From NCBI RefSeq assembly GCF_030867145.1, contig NC_134420.1, positions 9,940,823 through 10,004,822 of the forward strand: a stretch of 64,000 bases of DNA, read 5' to 3'. The stretch comes from Opisthocomus hoazin. Its lineage: Eukaryota; Chordata; Aves; Opisthocomiformes; Opisthocomidae. The notes under the pieces were generated by a model. That model was given only the letters and a program-made list of their open reading frames with translations, was not told the DNA's origin and made no database searches. Both the position numbers and the translations under genes were made by a program. Of the stretch, positions 11,101 through 24,100 are shown piece after piece. The first letter of the stretch is position 1. The number at the start of each line of letters is the position of its first letter.

Positions 11101-14100
11101 AAACTGTCATGTTTTGAAACCTGATTCGTGGAATTTGCACAACTGACAAACACATGGTTAGGAGTAATGTTTTTGATGCTTTCTACAAAAATAAGAATAA
11201 CTATTCGACACACATTCCTGTGAAACAACAACTGTATTTTAAGTAGATCTAGACATTGGTACAATATCCTTTCCTTTGTAAAGGGGGATTCTTCCTTTAC
11301 TTAATCTCATTACTTCTCTTATAGCAAATGTAACCCATTCAGTAAAAGGTGGGATGAGACAAAGGGCTGCAGAATACATGTGTGAGCCTCTAACAACCTT
11401 CTGAAGAACATAAAACCAGCTCTGAGCCATCAGGGGTCCAGTCAGTATCTGGTCTGTGATAGTGACTGATGGTGAAAGCCTAGGGAAAGCCAAAGCAACA
11501 GAGAAGGGTGTATTTTTATGGATGGTTCCTAGCTGCTGGCAGTCGGAGCTCGTTAGCTTCCTTAGGGTGGACCTTTTGTGTCTAGTAGCATATTAGAGCT
11601 TGTGGCCAGATCCAGCAGTAGAGCTTCACAGTCGGGTTGTGTTTTATGGAACAGATTTTTTTTCATTTGTTGTATAAGGTCCTGATCGGGAGCTTCTCTG
11701 TGGTGCAACAGACAATTGTATTGCATGAGCGACTGGTGCTTTGGAATGAGATCGCTGGCGGCTGGTGTTGCTGAGCCAGGCAAGAGCCTAGGAAAATAGG
11801 ATAAATTGTGTTGGAAAGATGGTTTCATGAAATTTTCTAAGCGGCTGTGTGCAAATATAGTAGCGTAGTACTTTTTGTGCAGAACCAGGGAACTGTAACT
11901 TGTTTTCTGAGTCCTTTGTCTGGAGCTAGCACATCAGTTTGTCCTGTCCCTAACGAAAATGTTTTCTTTGGATTGTGTTCCTTGTGTACTTTAACCTTTT
12001 TGGTTATTCCCCTTTGGCCTGCATAAGGACATTTTGGGGCCCTGCATTAGAAACGCCTGTGCTCAGTCTCCCACCCGGCGTTATTAACATCAGGAAACAA
12101 GAGTGTTGCTGGGAGAGTAGGAAGGAAGTAGACTTCAGAATTCCCCGGCGTGGAACTAGTTGTTTGGGTTGTTTTTGTTGTTGTTGTGTTTTGTTCCTGT
12201 TACTAAACTTAACTCTAAAATCAATTCTTTTTTGCGTGAAGCATAGCAGGAATGAGCGATGACCCCACTTTAAGTTTGCTTCTTTTTGGTTTAAGTTAGA
12301 TGCTGCAAATAGGAACGAGTTAACAATAAAAAGGAGGACTCTGCTTGTAGTGAAATGGCTCTTGGTGATTGCATGAAAATGGAGGGCTTAGGAGTTCCTC
12401 TTCCTTGCTGTACCTCTGCATTACCATCCCGCAGCAATGGCAGGGTGAGGGGGGCTCTGCGAAGGTGAGCAGCACAGGACAGGGTGTGTTTTCCGGTAGC
12501 ATTGCCCTGAACACGTGTCTGTGCAAGAAATGTTATTTTGAGCTAGGTTACTGCTGTTCTTTCCCAGTTAACTTCTTGGTCTATTAATAAATCTCCTACG
12601 TATAGTGTGTGTGTTAAGTGGGTGGAGAAAGTGAGTGTACGTACCTGTTGCTTTTGTCAAGAAAAGTGAACGATTTTCATGAGAAATGTTTGCTGAGAAT
12701 GCAGAGCTGGATTTGCTTTCCGTAGAAAATATCTGGGAGTTGAATTTTAGGTGACAGTCAATTTTCACAGCGTCAAAATTGAATCATCCTTAAACTAAAA
12801 AACAATATTGAAAAATTAGTTGTTAGTTTCTTGGTTGGCTGCAAAATGTATTTAGCCTTCCAACCTGTGACTGATGTACGGTCTAATTTCATTAGAACAG
12901 GTAATCCTGTGTCAGGCATCTCTTGAATGTTCTTTGCAGCAGTTTTTGTTAGAGCACTTTGGAAGCAAATTCACGATGAGCTTGTTGTAATAGTCACACA
13001 CAGGATAAAGAAATAGCTTATAGGTTTGTTCTGGAAATGATGACATGACAGTAGCCTCTGGCAGTGGAATTTAGCTATCAATAGTGTGTTAATCCGGTTA
13101 AGTAGAGAGCCTTTCATAGGGAAATACAAGTCATGTGTTCTAGCTAAATAATTACCTTTAAAGTAATCATGCAACTTGTAAACATTGCCTCGATATTTTT
13201 GTGATTTCTTTTTTTTTTTTTTTGACATGGTTATGGCACAGCAATAACTCCTTATTGAAGTGGTAGCACATGCAGTAGCTTTGGGTGGTATTTATTTCGG
13301 AACATTCTTATCTAAAGCGGTGTTGACACGTGTAAGCACTAACTTTGTCAGCTAGTTTTTCCTTGTTCCTGTTTACTATTTAGAAAATACCAAAAGTTAT
13401 GACAATTGTAATTACACTCACATTTATACACGGCTTTTTAAATCGTAGCAAGCTTGCATTGAGACACACTGATGACTTGGAGAAGTTTATGAAGCCAGTG
13501 CTCTGTACTTTCCCTACCTGACAAGAAAGTGTCCACAGGGGCCAGTTTTCACCGTAGAGTTCCCCTGGACAGAGTTCAGCTCTCATCCTTTTCCCGTCCC
13601 GGGGGTACAGGCAGTGCCTTGACAGTTAAGCAGTGGTTCAAATCAACTGGAAGGGGGAAGATAACCAGTTAAATGCGTGATGACTTACTTCAGTTAACTC
13701 TTATTGTAACTTCAATCTTTCAATTCATAGATTTTTAACATACTTTTTTTTTTTCTGTGCTGAACAGTGAAACAAAGAAACCCTATGATTTCACTTGTCT
13801 CTTATTTCAGTGGATATACTGGCACCAGTGGGGGATAAGAAATACACAACACAGTGAGGTATGTGCTTGTTCTGCAGAGCAAACCTGTTATCAGTTGCTC
13901 TCTGGAAGTTGGTGGAGCTGGTATCAGTGTGCCTGGTTAAGATTGCCATGCCATTCTTTATTAAAAGATGCTTCTGTAGAGTCCTTAAACCTTCAAGATG
14001 TAAGACGTTTGAGCACATTCTTTTTGTTTCAGATGTTTGAAGGTGACTGTAGGGTTGTTTGTTTGTTTTTTTTTTTTTTTCCCCCTGAAGAAACCAATGA

Positions 14101-14662
14101 ACCTCCTCCATGATCTTGGCAGATAAAATCTGATGGTGCTTGTTAGTTTGGTGGGTTAGTGTTCCTGGTGTCTCACCGTGCTGCTTTGACATCGGAAAGA
14201 TAATGGCAGCAAGTGAGTGGCAAAATCTGCCACATGCAGTCCATATGAACTTCAACTGAAATGAGGGATATGCGATTGATAGCGAGTTTATTTTTGTTAT
14301 GTTTAAAATAACAAAAAAGATTGAGAGGCAGGTCTGGCATCTTTGAGAAACCTTCACACCTGTAGTTTTATAAATGATGTACACCTATTTACATCAGGCT
14401 TAACTGCAGCAGGCCCATAAGTACGCTCCACTGTTACGGTTATAACTTGCAAAAATGTATATGATCACTTCTTATTCTATGGAACTGTTAACCACCTTTA
14501 GGAGAAAATGTAGTAATCATAATGCACTGTATTACTATGTAGTGCTTAGCAAGCCTTAAAGTGAACACAGTAATATTACATTGACCATCCTTGGGGAATA
14601 GAAAATGGTAGCAGAATGTAATCAACTCTGTTTTGGAACAGGATCTTCTTGCCTTTTACAAG
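8171..14662. other. HIPK3 intron, mostly unassigned
   Basis: AT-rich intron with no exon identified. A C/A-rich low-complexity tract lies at about 9625-9780 (CCCCCCACCCCCC and CCCACCCCCCTCCCCCC blocks). An 88-codon frame on the minus strand (11562-11828) followed by an 84-codon frame (11239-11493) reads protein-like, but no family is recognised. T-runs lie near 10780, 10835, 13208, 13743 and 14068. Confidence 0.5.
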
Positions 14663-15305
14663 CATAGAATACTTTGGGTTGGAAGGGACTTTTAAAGCCC
14701 ATCTAGTCCAGCCCCTCTGCAATGAGCAGGGATACCTTCAGCTAGATCAGGTTGCTCAGAGCCCCGTCCAACCTGACCCTGACTGAGTGTTTCCAGGGAT
14801 GGGGCATCTACCACCCCTCTGGGCAACCTGTGCCAGTGTTTCACCACCCTCACAGTAAAGAATTTCTTCGTTATATCCAGTCCAAATCCACCCTCTTTTA
14901 GTTTAAAACCATTACGTCTTGTCCTGTCCTGTCACTACAGGCCCTGCTAAGAAGCCTGTCCCCACCTTTTTTACAAGCCCCTTTCAGGTACTGGAAGGCT
15001 GCAAAAAAGTCTCCTGGGAGCCTTCTCTTCTCCAGGCTGAACAGCCCCAACTTTCTCAGCCTTTCTTCACAGGGGAGGTGTTCCATCCCTCGGATCATTT
15101 TTGTGGCCCTCCTCTGGACCCACTCCAACAGGTCCATGGCTTTCCTGTGCTGAGAGCTCTGGAGCTGGGTGCAGGACTCCAGGTGGGGTCTCACCAGAGC
15201 GGAGTAGAGGGGTAGCATCCCCTCCCTCAACCTGCTGGGGATGCAGCCCAGGATATGGTTGGCCTTCTGGGCTGCGAGTGCACATTACTGGGTCTTGTGG
15301 AGCTT

Positions 15306-16316
15306 TTAATCCACCAGCCCCCCCAAGTCCTTCTCCTCAGGGCTGCTCTCAATCCCTTCATTCCCCAGCCTGTATTGATACTGGGGGTTACCCTGACCCA
15401 TATGCAGGACCTTGCACTTCGCCTTGTTGAACCTCGTGAGGTTCACATGGGTCTGCTTCTTGAGCTTGAGCAGGTCCCATCCCTCGGGTGTGTCGACCGC
15501 ACCACTCAGCTTGGTGTCATCTGCAAACTTGCTGAAGGTGCACTTGATCTGTCTGTCTCGGTCACTGATGAAGCTATTTAACAGTACTGGTCCCAGTATG
15601 GGCCCCTGAGGGACACCACTTGTCACTGTTTTCCATCCGGACGCTGAACCGTTGACCACTACCTTCTGGATGCAACCATTCAACCAATTCCTCATCGACC
15701 AAACAGCCCATCCATCAAATCCACATCTTTCCAATGTATTGAGAAGGATGTTGTGGGGGACCGTGTCAAAGGCCTTACAGAAGTCCAGGTAGACTACACG
15801 CATAGCTCTTCCCTTATCCACTGGTGTAGTCACTCCATCATAGAAGGCCACTACGTTGGTCAGGCAGGACTTGTCCTTGGTGAAGCCATGATGGCTGTCT
15901 TGAATCATCTCCTTGTCCTCTGTGTGCCTTAGCATAGCTTCTAGGGAGATCTACTCCATGATCTTCCCAGGCACAGAGGTGAGGCTGACAGGTTGGTAGT
16001 TCCCAGGGTCCTCCTCTCTACCCTTTTTAAACATGGGCGCAATGTTTCCCTTTTTCCAGTCACCAGGGACTTCACCTGACTGCCATGACTTTTCACATAT
16101 CATGGAGAGTGCCTTAACAACTCCATCAGCCAGTTCCCTCAGGACTCTTGGATGCATCTCACCAGGTCCCATAAACTTATGTATGTTCAGGTTCCTCAGG
16201 TGGTCACAAACCCGATCTTCCCTTACAGTGGGAGGGACTTTGCTCCCCCAGTCCCCGTTCTGCAGTCCATCCACTAGAGAGGTGTGGGAAGAGAGGCTGC
16301 CAGTGAAGACAGGCAA
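15306..16316 (-). pseudogene. CR1 ORF2 reverse transcriptase fragment
   Basis: Two open blocks (16316-15951 and 15935-15306) share one frame and are separated by a single TAG. They carry RT motifs in order: [41 protein letters not shown] (catalytic Asp), [14 protein letters not shown] and [10 protein letters not shown] (the FADD catalytic pair). Confidence 0.92.
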
Positions 16317-16988
16317 AAAAATTGTGGAGAACCTCAGCCTTCTCCTCGTCCATCATTACTAGCCTGCCAGTCTTGCTCGTCGGAGGGGTTATGCTTTCTG
16401 TGACCTTCCTTTTCTGGCTGACATACCTGTAGAAGCCCTTCTTGTTATTCTTAGCATCCCTTGTGAAGTTCATCTGCAGCTGTGCCTTGGCCTTCCTGAC
16501 ACCATTCCTACACAACCGGGCAGCATCCCTATACTCTTCCTAGGATTCCTGTCCCCGCTTCCATTGCCTGTGTATTTTCTTCTTGCCCTTTGGTTTGACC
16601 AGCAGGTCTGGACTCAGCCATCTGGTCTCTTCCCTTCCTTTCCCGATTTCTTACACCTGGGGATTGAGAGATCTGCCAGCTCTATTCTGTTCCCCTGTCC
16701 CTGAGGGCAGTTTCCCACGGAGTCCTATTGACTAACTCCTTGAAGAGCTGGAAGCTTGCTTTCCTAAAATTCAGGATCCTGACTTTAGTCTTCATGTGAC
16801 CCTTCTCCCTCAGGACTGTGAACTCTACCAGTGCGTGATCACTGCAACCCAGGCTGCTTCTAATCTTGATGTCACTGATGAGCTCACTTGCAATGTGACC
16901 GTCAGGTCCAGTATTGTGTCCCTTGAGTATTGGGGTCAATTACCTGGCCTAAAAAGTTATCCTCAATGCATTCAAGGAATCTCCTGGA

Positions 16989-17327
16989 TTACCTACAGCT
17001 TGCAGTGCTACTTTTCCAGCCGATGTCGGGGTGGTTGAAGTCCCCCAGTAGGACGAGAGACTCTGAACGTGAAGCCTCCTGGAGCTGGAGGAAGAAGGCT
17101 TTGTCAACAGGCTCCCCTTGATTGGGCGGCCTGTAGTAGACAACCACAACCAGGTTCCCTTGGTTGCGTCTGTCTCTGATTCTTACCCACAGACTTTTGA
17201 CTGGCTCGTGGCTATTCTTCAGAGACAGCTCTTCACACTGTATTGATTTCTTGATGTAGAGGGCAATGCCTCCATCCTTCTTTCCCCGCCTGTCCCTTCT
17301 GAACAGCCTGTAGCTATTGATAGCCAC
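16989..17327 (-). pseudogene. CR1 ORF2 endonuclease (APE-like) fragment
   Basis: Contains YRLFRRDRRGKKDGGIALYI, the VVVVYYRPP strand and LVLLGDFNHPDIGWK, where GDFN is the conserved APE-type endonuclease motif of non-LTR retrotransposons. It is separated from the reverse transcriptase part by stops. Confidence 0.9.
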
Positions 17328-18180
17328 GCTCCAGTCATGGGATTTTTCCCATCAAGTTTCAGTAATGGTAACTAGGTTATAGCTTTCTAGCAGCATGGTA
17401 GCTTCCAAGTCTTCCTGTTTGTTTTCCATGCTGTGTGCATTCGTGTAGAGGCACTTTATTTGGGCTTCATAGAGGAACACCCCTTGTTTCCCTTGGGGTG
17501 CTTCACAGAAGCTTCCTCGTTTGCTCCTAGTACCTGAGGAGCTCCCAACTCATCTCCGCAAGGCTTTGACTGTGCTGCAGTGTCCCTGGCACGCCTCTGG
17601 GCAACAGGCGGAGGGCCCGTACTAGCACCCCGTCCCTCCAACTGTTGTGTATCACCCCATAGTTTGTCACCGGCAAGCCTGATACGTTCCCTCTCCCCCT
17701 TTGCATCTATTTTAAAGCCCTGCCAATGAGCCCCACAAGTTCCTGAGCAAGGATCCTCTTTCACCTTTGAGAAAGGTGAATCCCATCTGATGCCGGAAAG
17801 CCTGGTGCTGTGTAGGCCATCTCATTGCTGAAAAACCCAAAATTGTGGCAGTGACACCAGCCACGGAGCCACGTATTAAGAGACTGGGCTCATCTGTTTC
17901 TTCCAGTGTTGCTGCTCGTAACTGGAGGAAAGAGGAAAAAATAACCTGTGCTCCAGATTCCCTTATCAACCATCCCAAGGCCATGAAGTCTTTTCTGATT
18001 GCCCTTGGACTGCACGTTGCGGGCTCATCGCCACCCATGTGGAAGAGCAGTAGTGCATAATAGTCCCAGGGCCGTCCCAGACTAGGAAGTTTCCTGGTGA
18101 TGCCCTTTATTTCGGAAGACAGTTGCTTGAGGTCTCAAAGTGTAGATAAGGACCTCTTTCCTTGGGACTTCACCAAAGCA

Positions 18181-21100
18181 GCTTTTTGTCTTTAGGTACT
18201 CACAGTACCATACCAAGACTTGATAAGTTGTTGACATGTATTTTGTAGACTATAGTGATTTTTATCTTCAGATGAAATTCTCTTTCAAAAAAATGCATCT
18301 TTGGAGATTTTTTGGATGTCTGCAGGGTTTTATGTCTTTCCCAGTTGGTTATTTTTAGTTATTTATGTTTTAAAAAAATCTGTAATCTTGAATCATAGTA
18401 CACGCTGTTTTGCTTAAAGGCATTTGCAGCATCAGATCCAGCAAATAATAATAAAAAAAGTTTGTCATCTAGTCTAGTTCTCAAATGACTAAGGAGAATA
18501 TTCTTACTTACTGTGCTCTAATGGACTCTTCCTCATCAGGTTGTTACTTGCCTCTAAGTCTCTCCTGTTTTGATTTTGATGTAGATTCGATGCTGTTCTT
18601 GTTTCCACCTATCTATTCTCAAGAGGTTATTTCTGTATAAGGCTTCAAGTATTCCAGTGTCTTGGCAATTGTTTGATAATGGATGATTTTGCTGCTTGTG
18701 TCCCAGCAACGTCATTAACATATATGGTGTTTATAGAACCTTTCCAAGGCTGGTTGACAGCAGTTCTTCCTGGATAATTCTAAACAGATTTGTAGGTCTG
18801 TCTTGGCAGTTGGATTAGTGGCAAGGATTTCTTTAAGTATATTACTCTGGTTGTGATAGTTTATGCTACTCTATTCATGGATAATATAATTTCTTACTTA
18901 TGTCTAGTTAATAAAAAGTTGACTCATTAATTGCTGTCAATCTTAAAATCAAGGTTTCACAAGGAAAACATTCAGACAAACTGACTTTGGGGAAATTCAT
19001 GTTATACAAAAATCCCACTGAGCTGACGATAACAATCCTGTCTGATTTCACCTGTAATCTTTGGCCGATGTCAGTGACCAAAAAGAACTACGGCAACTTC
19101 ACGAATGTAGGAGAAAACCGCAAGGATTTCCCCTGCTGCTGGCAGCACTTGTGTGTGCGTAGGGGCTGTTCAGGTTGCAGGCAGCAGACATTGCTGAAAT
19201 GGAGCAGGGCTGGGCTGCTGCTGGCGGTTTTTCCTTTTGAGAAGAGATTTCTTTTTTTTTCCCCTCCCATTTTTGACATACACTTAGGTTTTTAGATTGA
19301 TTTCTTCCTAAAACTGAAAAACATGATGTAAAAATCCCAAAAAACTTAATGAACTTGACTCCAAAGGAAATAGTAGCTACTGGTGAAGGCATGGCAAGGC
19401 CGGTGTTGGGAGCCTTATGGAAAAGTGATGACATAACGCAGGGCTGGCCTGTGGAAGCTTGTCCTGTCCGTTCGTGGTGTGACAGCACGATCCAAAAATA
19501 GTTCCTGGGACTAGGAAAAGGGAACACTTGATTTGAGGATTATTTTTTTTTTTTTTTTTCCACCTGAGAAAATTCATATGTGCTGGAAACAAAACAGGCA
19601 TGAATTCTCCACATCTCCAAGGAAATCACAGATACCTTTTTAGTGGAGGTTTGTTAACTGAACTTTAACTTTCATCTTTTCAAAGAACAGGCGTTCCCAG
19701 TAAATACTCCTACTGTGTAGAGTCTCATAATAGTTTAGCCTTTAGGGCAGTGTTCGGGGCTGAAGGTTACATTACACGCGAAATCGACTTCCCGATGGCT
19801 TTATTTTTGCAATTTTTGTCAGTAGTTGGCATATTGAATAAGTTCTTAGTTGACGTGTTTTTGTTTTGTATTTTGGTGCAAGTCATTTGAAAGTTGAAAC
19901 TAGAAAATATTTTTGACATGGTTTGGTACTTAGATGGATTATGGCTATTACGTGGTATATGTGCTAATTCTCAGTTTAGGACATATTTGAGAGTGCTTTG
20001 TAATCCTTATTGGTATTAATGCATTTATTTAATAGTTCAAATAAATGGATGGTTGTGTTTTTGAAATAACTACTGCTATTATTTTTTTTTTTTTTTAAGT
20101 TCAGGAAATGTTTATTGCTCCTCATACTTTGCCACCCTGTGCTTTAAGGTTTGCGTGGTGTGTGTACATTTTTGCATGTAATGTTACTTTAAAAATCTTT
20201 GCAAAGTGGAGCTTGCGGAAAGGCTGGGGTTCTTTGCTGTAGTTGCATTCCCGTTGCAGCATGTTGTCAGGGTCTGATACGACATCAATCTAGATGTAAT
20301 AGATACATAGTTAAGCAGTTTATTTTAGGATCCAAAACTCTTCTAAGAATAGACAGGCTCTCTTTTCAACAGGAAAGGACAAATAAATTAAAATGGGATA
20401 CGGGGGAAGAAAAAATAAGAAAAAACAGAGAGGAAAAAGTAAGGAGAACAGAAAAAGGGAACACCCAGCAGACTGGTGGGGTTCGAGGCTGGGGTGAAAC
20501 ATGTGGAGGGACCATTGTATATGGATTCTTTCAGCAGACTGCAGTGCAGTGGCCAGCAGGTGATGTGACATACTGGAAGGCTGAAGTCTTACAGTCTAGC
20601 CTACCAAAATAGACGTGTGTAATTTTCCTTGCTAGCAGTCCATAGATTTAATTCGTCGAGGAGCAAAAAAAAACCCCAAACAAACCCAACCTTTTAGATT
20701 TTCTAATGTAATTTCTTAGTTTTGTATGAACATTAACAGATCATTTTCCATAGTGCCCCAAAGCTTAGGCTCTTCAGTGTGTCCCCATGATTATGTTGGT
20801 GGGATCACTAAACCACGGGCAGGGATGTGACTTGTTCTGGTGGTGTCATATTTACATCAGAGGTCTAATTATAGACATTCGTATGGGAAAAACTCACCAG
20901 GTCAGCCAGTCGGTTCACTTGCCAGTGCATCATAAATTACTACAGCAGTGTACAAATCAAAATTAAGGTGGTTGAACCTCGGTGTATACTGTACGTTGGG
21001 TGTATTTTTCTGCATTGTTGTGTGGAAGCAACAGGTCCCAATAAAACATTGTGCCAGACATATATCAGTTTGGTGTGAATCTAGCAGTAAATTTTAAACC

Positions 21101-24100
21101 TAGAAGTGTTTAAAAATAATCTTATTCACCAAAAAGTCACTATTAGTGTAACCTTGAGAAAGCAGATTTAATTTCATGTATGTTAACCCACTTGCCCCAG
21201 TTACTGCTCTGTAGGTTTTCTGTCATAACTTTCTTGTAATGTTTCTAGTAATATTTTTCCATTTAGCAGCTGATGTAGCTATTAAGTGACTACATAATAC
21301 TTTATACAGGGGAATATCCAAAGTGAAATGGATTCTCATGTTGCATTTATTTAGTGAATAGGACATGAATCTCCTATGTGGAGCTGTGACACCAGTACTT
21401 GACTTTTTGCTGACACTGCTTTTTTTTTCAATTGTATGTGCTTTGAATATTTGAATTTTAAGTGCTCAGATGTCACTGTTGATCTGATATGATTCTTTCT
21501 AAAAGTTAATTTCTCCTGTGAGTCTTTTTCTTGTTTCTCTTTTAAAATGAAGCAACTTTAACAAGCCTACTGTCTCTATGTATCCTGAGGTCATGTTGTC
21601 ATTGTTTGATTCTTGATTTGACAATGTTTTTATAATCCAGTATCACTACATAAATTTTCTGTAGTGAAAATACTGACATTTTTCTAAAACTACAGTTTTT
21701 TTTTTTCTTCTGACAAATTTTTTCTTTGAGGGCAAGATTGTGTCATGGATGAATGACATGAATAAATTTCAGTCTACAAGTCAGGATAATAGACTGTGAA
21801 AGCCTTATTCCAATACTATGTAGAACATTATTAGGAAGGTAGACAAGGTAAACATACTAGTTCGTGTGAATACAGAATGACCTGGAGGTCTGAGAGAGAT
21901 GAACGACATGACATCACTCTGCCTGTTCTGGAACAACGGTGTTTATTTTTAATGAGCTTTCTAGAATTCAAACAATGTAATTTTAAGTCAAAATGTATCA
22001 GTCTGAGTTGCGAAATTTCATCAGGCTATCACTTTGCATCATCCAGATAGGTGCATATCAGCAGTTAAAAAAAAAAAACAAAAAAAACCCAAAAAAAACA
22101 CTTTTCACAATGGATGAGGATGTGAGCCCATATTCTTCCCCAGGTATCGATGTGGCATGTGTGTTTCCAGTGCAGTATGCCTACCTGAAGAATTGTTGTG
22201 CAACAGATGTATGCTAGAAAATGATTTCAGATAGCCTCATGGTTTATTGAGCTCTTGGGGCTGAGCTGCAGACCTACAGCAGGCAGGTGTGTCGTTGCCC
22301 TGTGTTGGAGGGCAAACTCTTTTGCAAGTGTTGCTGCAGAATGAAAGGAGTTTTCCTTTGTCTCTTCGGGGTAGATTTTTCTTTGGTCTTGTTTGGTTGT
22401 TTTATAACTCGTTAATATAAAGTAATATATTATGATCTGCATGATTTTTGGTAGAACACTCATTTCCTTGCACTCTCTGGTATTTTACCTGAAGTATGCC
22501 AAGGCAAGAATCCATGTAAATGTAAATAAATGAGGGACCCTCATGCTAATCAGTCATATCAGAAACTGATACCTCTTCCCATTGCTTTCTGTCTGGTGGG
22601 AGTCCCCTGGTAGGGTTATTGTGGCAGGATCAGGCTGCTTGCTTCTTTAGGACCACCATGACTTTGTAGGAGTGTCGTCATCGGGGTGAAGGCACAAGAG
22701 GCCTTCACACAAAACTGACTTACAAGGTCTTCCTATTCTTGACGAGGATGCTACATATGAGTACTGCCGCGGTTATTACTCTATTGTAGAAACTGTCTAC
22801 CTGTTCTTCAGCTGGTATGTTTAGGCACTGCAAGTCCATGCAAACCCTGACAGAGTTAGAAGCTGATACTCCCACAAATTCAACAATAACAAAGCAAAAG
22901 AGTGAGGGGAATGAAGATCTGGCATCTCTGATGGAATCTCCCACACTGCGCTGTTCTCATTTTTCTCTTACACTTGTCCAGAGCTGGAAATGGTTGGTAG
23001 TGTTTGATCCTCCCCTCGGGTGGAGGCCAGTTTGTGGTTGCACCTGCCCCACTGCATGGTCTTCCAGTTAGCTGTGCTTGCCCAAACTTCTGTCTCCAGT
23101 CCAAGCAAGACAATTTCAAGCTAGGTTTTCTTCAGAAATAATCTGGACATTTCACCAGCTCAGCTTGGGTTTTTGTTTTGGCACAAGATTTTGGATGTTT
23201 TCGTTTTCTGGGTGGTGTTTGTTTTTTCTTTCATCCCTCCTTCCTTTCTACCCCAATAAAAAGAAAGAAAAGAAGAGGAAAAGAAACCCCAAAGGTGGTT
23301 ATGGGAGGCACGTCAGGATCAACACACTGTATGATAGAGACAGTCTCATCAAATTAGGTACATAGGCTGTTATTGCAGCTTGGGAAGTTAGTATGACTGC
23401 CTGCCAAAGTGCAGAAGAAAGGCTGTCTAGGTCTTTCTAGTGAGAGATGTGCAAAACAAGAATTTAGACATCTGTGTGTGTATATATATACACGTACACG
23501 CCTGTAATCCCCTGTACCCTGGGGCAGGATCTGGGAGGCTGTACACACAACTGCATACTCGCTAGGAGGGCAGGAGATGAGGAAACTCACCTGCTTGAGA
23601 AGAAGGAAGATTCAGCGCCTTGACGTTGTGGGTACGAGCAGCACGCAGCATTTAGGCAGAGCACGCTCCCCGCTGCAGGTGAGGGCAGAGGCGATGTCTG
23701 TGCGACCGTCTGCTGCAGCCACTGACTCTTAAGGAAAAAGCACTGCGAGATGGTTTCGCAGTTCAGAGAAAAGCATACAGCACAAGTACACGAAGGATAT
23801 TGTCAAAAGTCGGTTATTGGTAAGTAACCTCACTTGATGCTTTGAATATTGACAAGTTGCTATCCAAATGTAAATAGAATTTATTAAATTACAGGCTTTA
23901 TTTACCAATAAAGTATCTGAAGGGTTTCTCTGTACACAGTTTTCTTCATTATGTTGCTACATTGGTATCTACTTTGCTTAATTTTCATGTAATTCAAAAG
24001 CTGCTTAGCATATCAAGTACATAAAAAAAATCACTTGGTAAGTTGCAGTCTTTCTGAGGAAAAACAAAATCATGACAAGGCCAAAGCATAAACATCTTCT

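Larger units (their letters stand above)
14663..18180 (-). mobile_element. CR1 LINE, long copy, antisense to HIPK3
   Basis: The 3' end is at left (CATAGAAT tail, then TTTGGGTTGGAAGGGAC). Read on the minus strand from the right there is first ORF1 with an SGNH/esterase-like segment (LGWLIRESGAQVIFSS, 17712-18038). ORF2 follows, with endonuclease motifs (GIALYIKKS, VVVVYYRPPNQG, LVLLGDFNHPDIGW at 16989-17327). The reverse transcriptase comes next: [49 protein letters not shown] and FADDTKLSG (15306-16316). The 3' domain ends it ([22 protein letters not shown] equivalent at 14898-15230). ORFs are split by stops and shifts, so it is not autonomous. The right end is approximate; only the 5' UTR and start of ORF1 appear to be missing. 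Confidence 0.95.

Noticed and set aside
14898..15581. + strand open frames across the CR1 copy
   Set aside because: They are reverse-strand shadows of the CR1 ORF2 on the minus strand.
23479..23494. Palindrome GTGTATATATATACAC
   Set aside because: It is a TA/TG microsatellite; self-complementarity is expected of such repeats.
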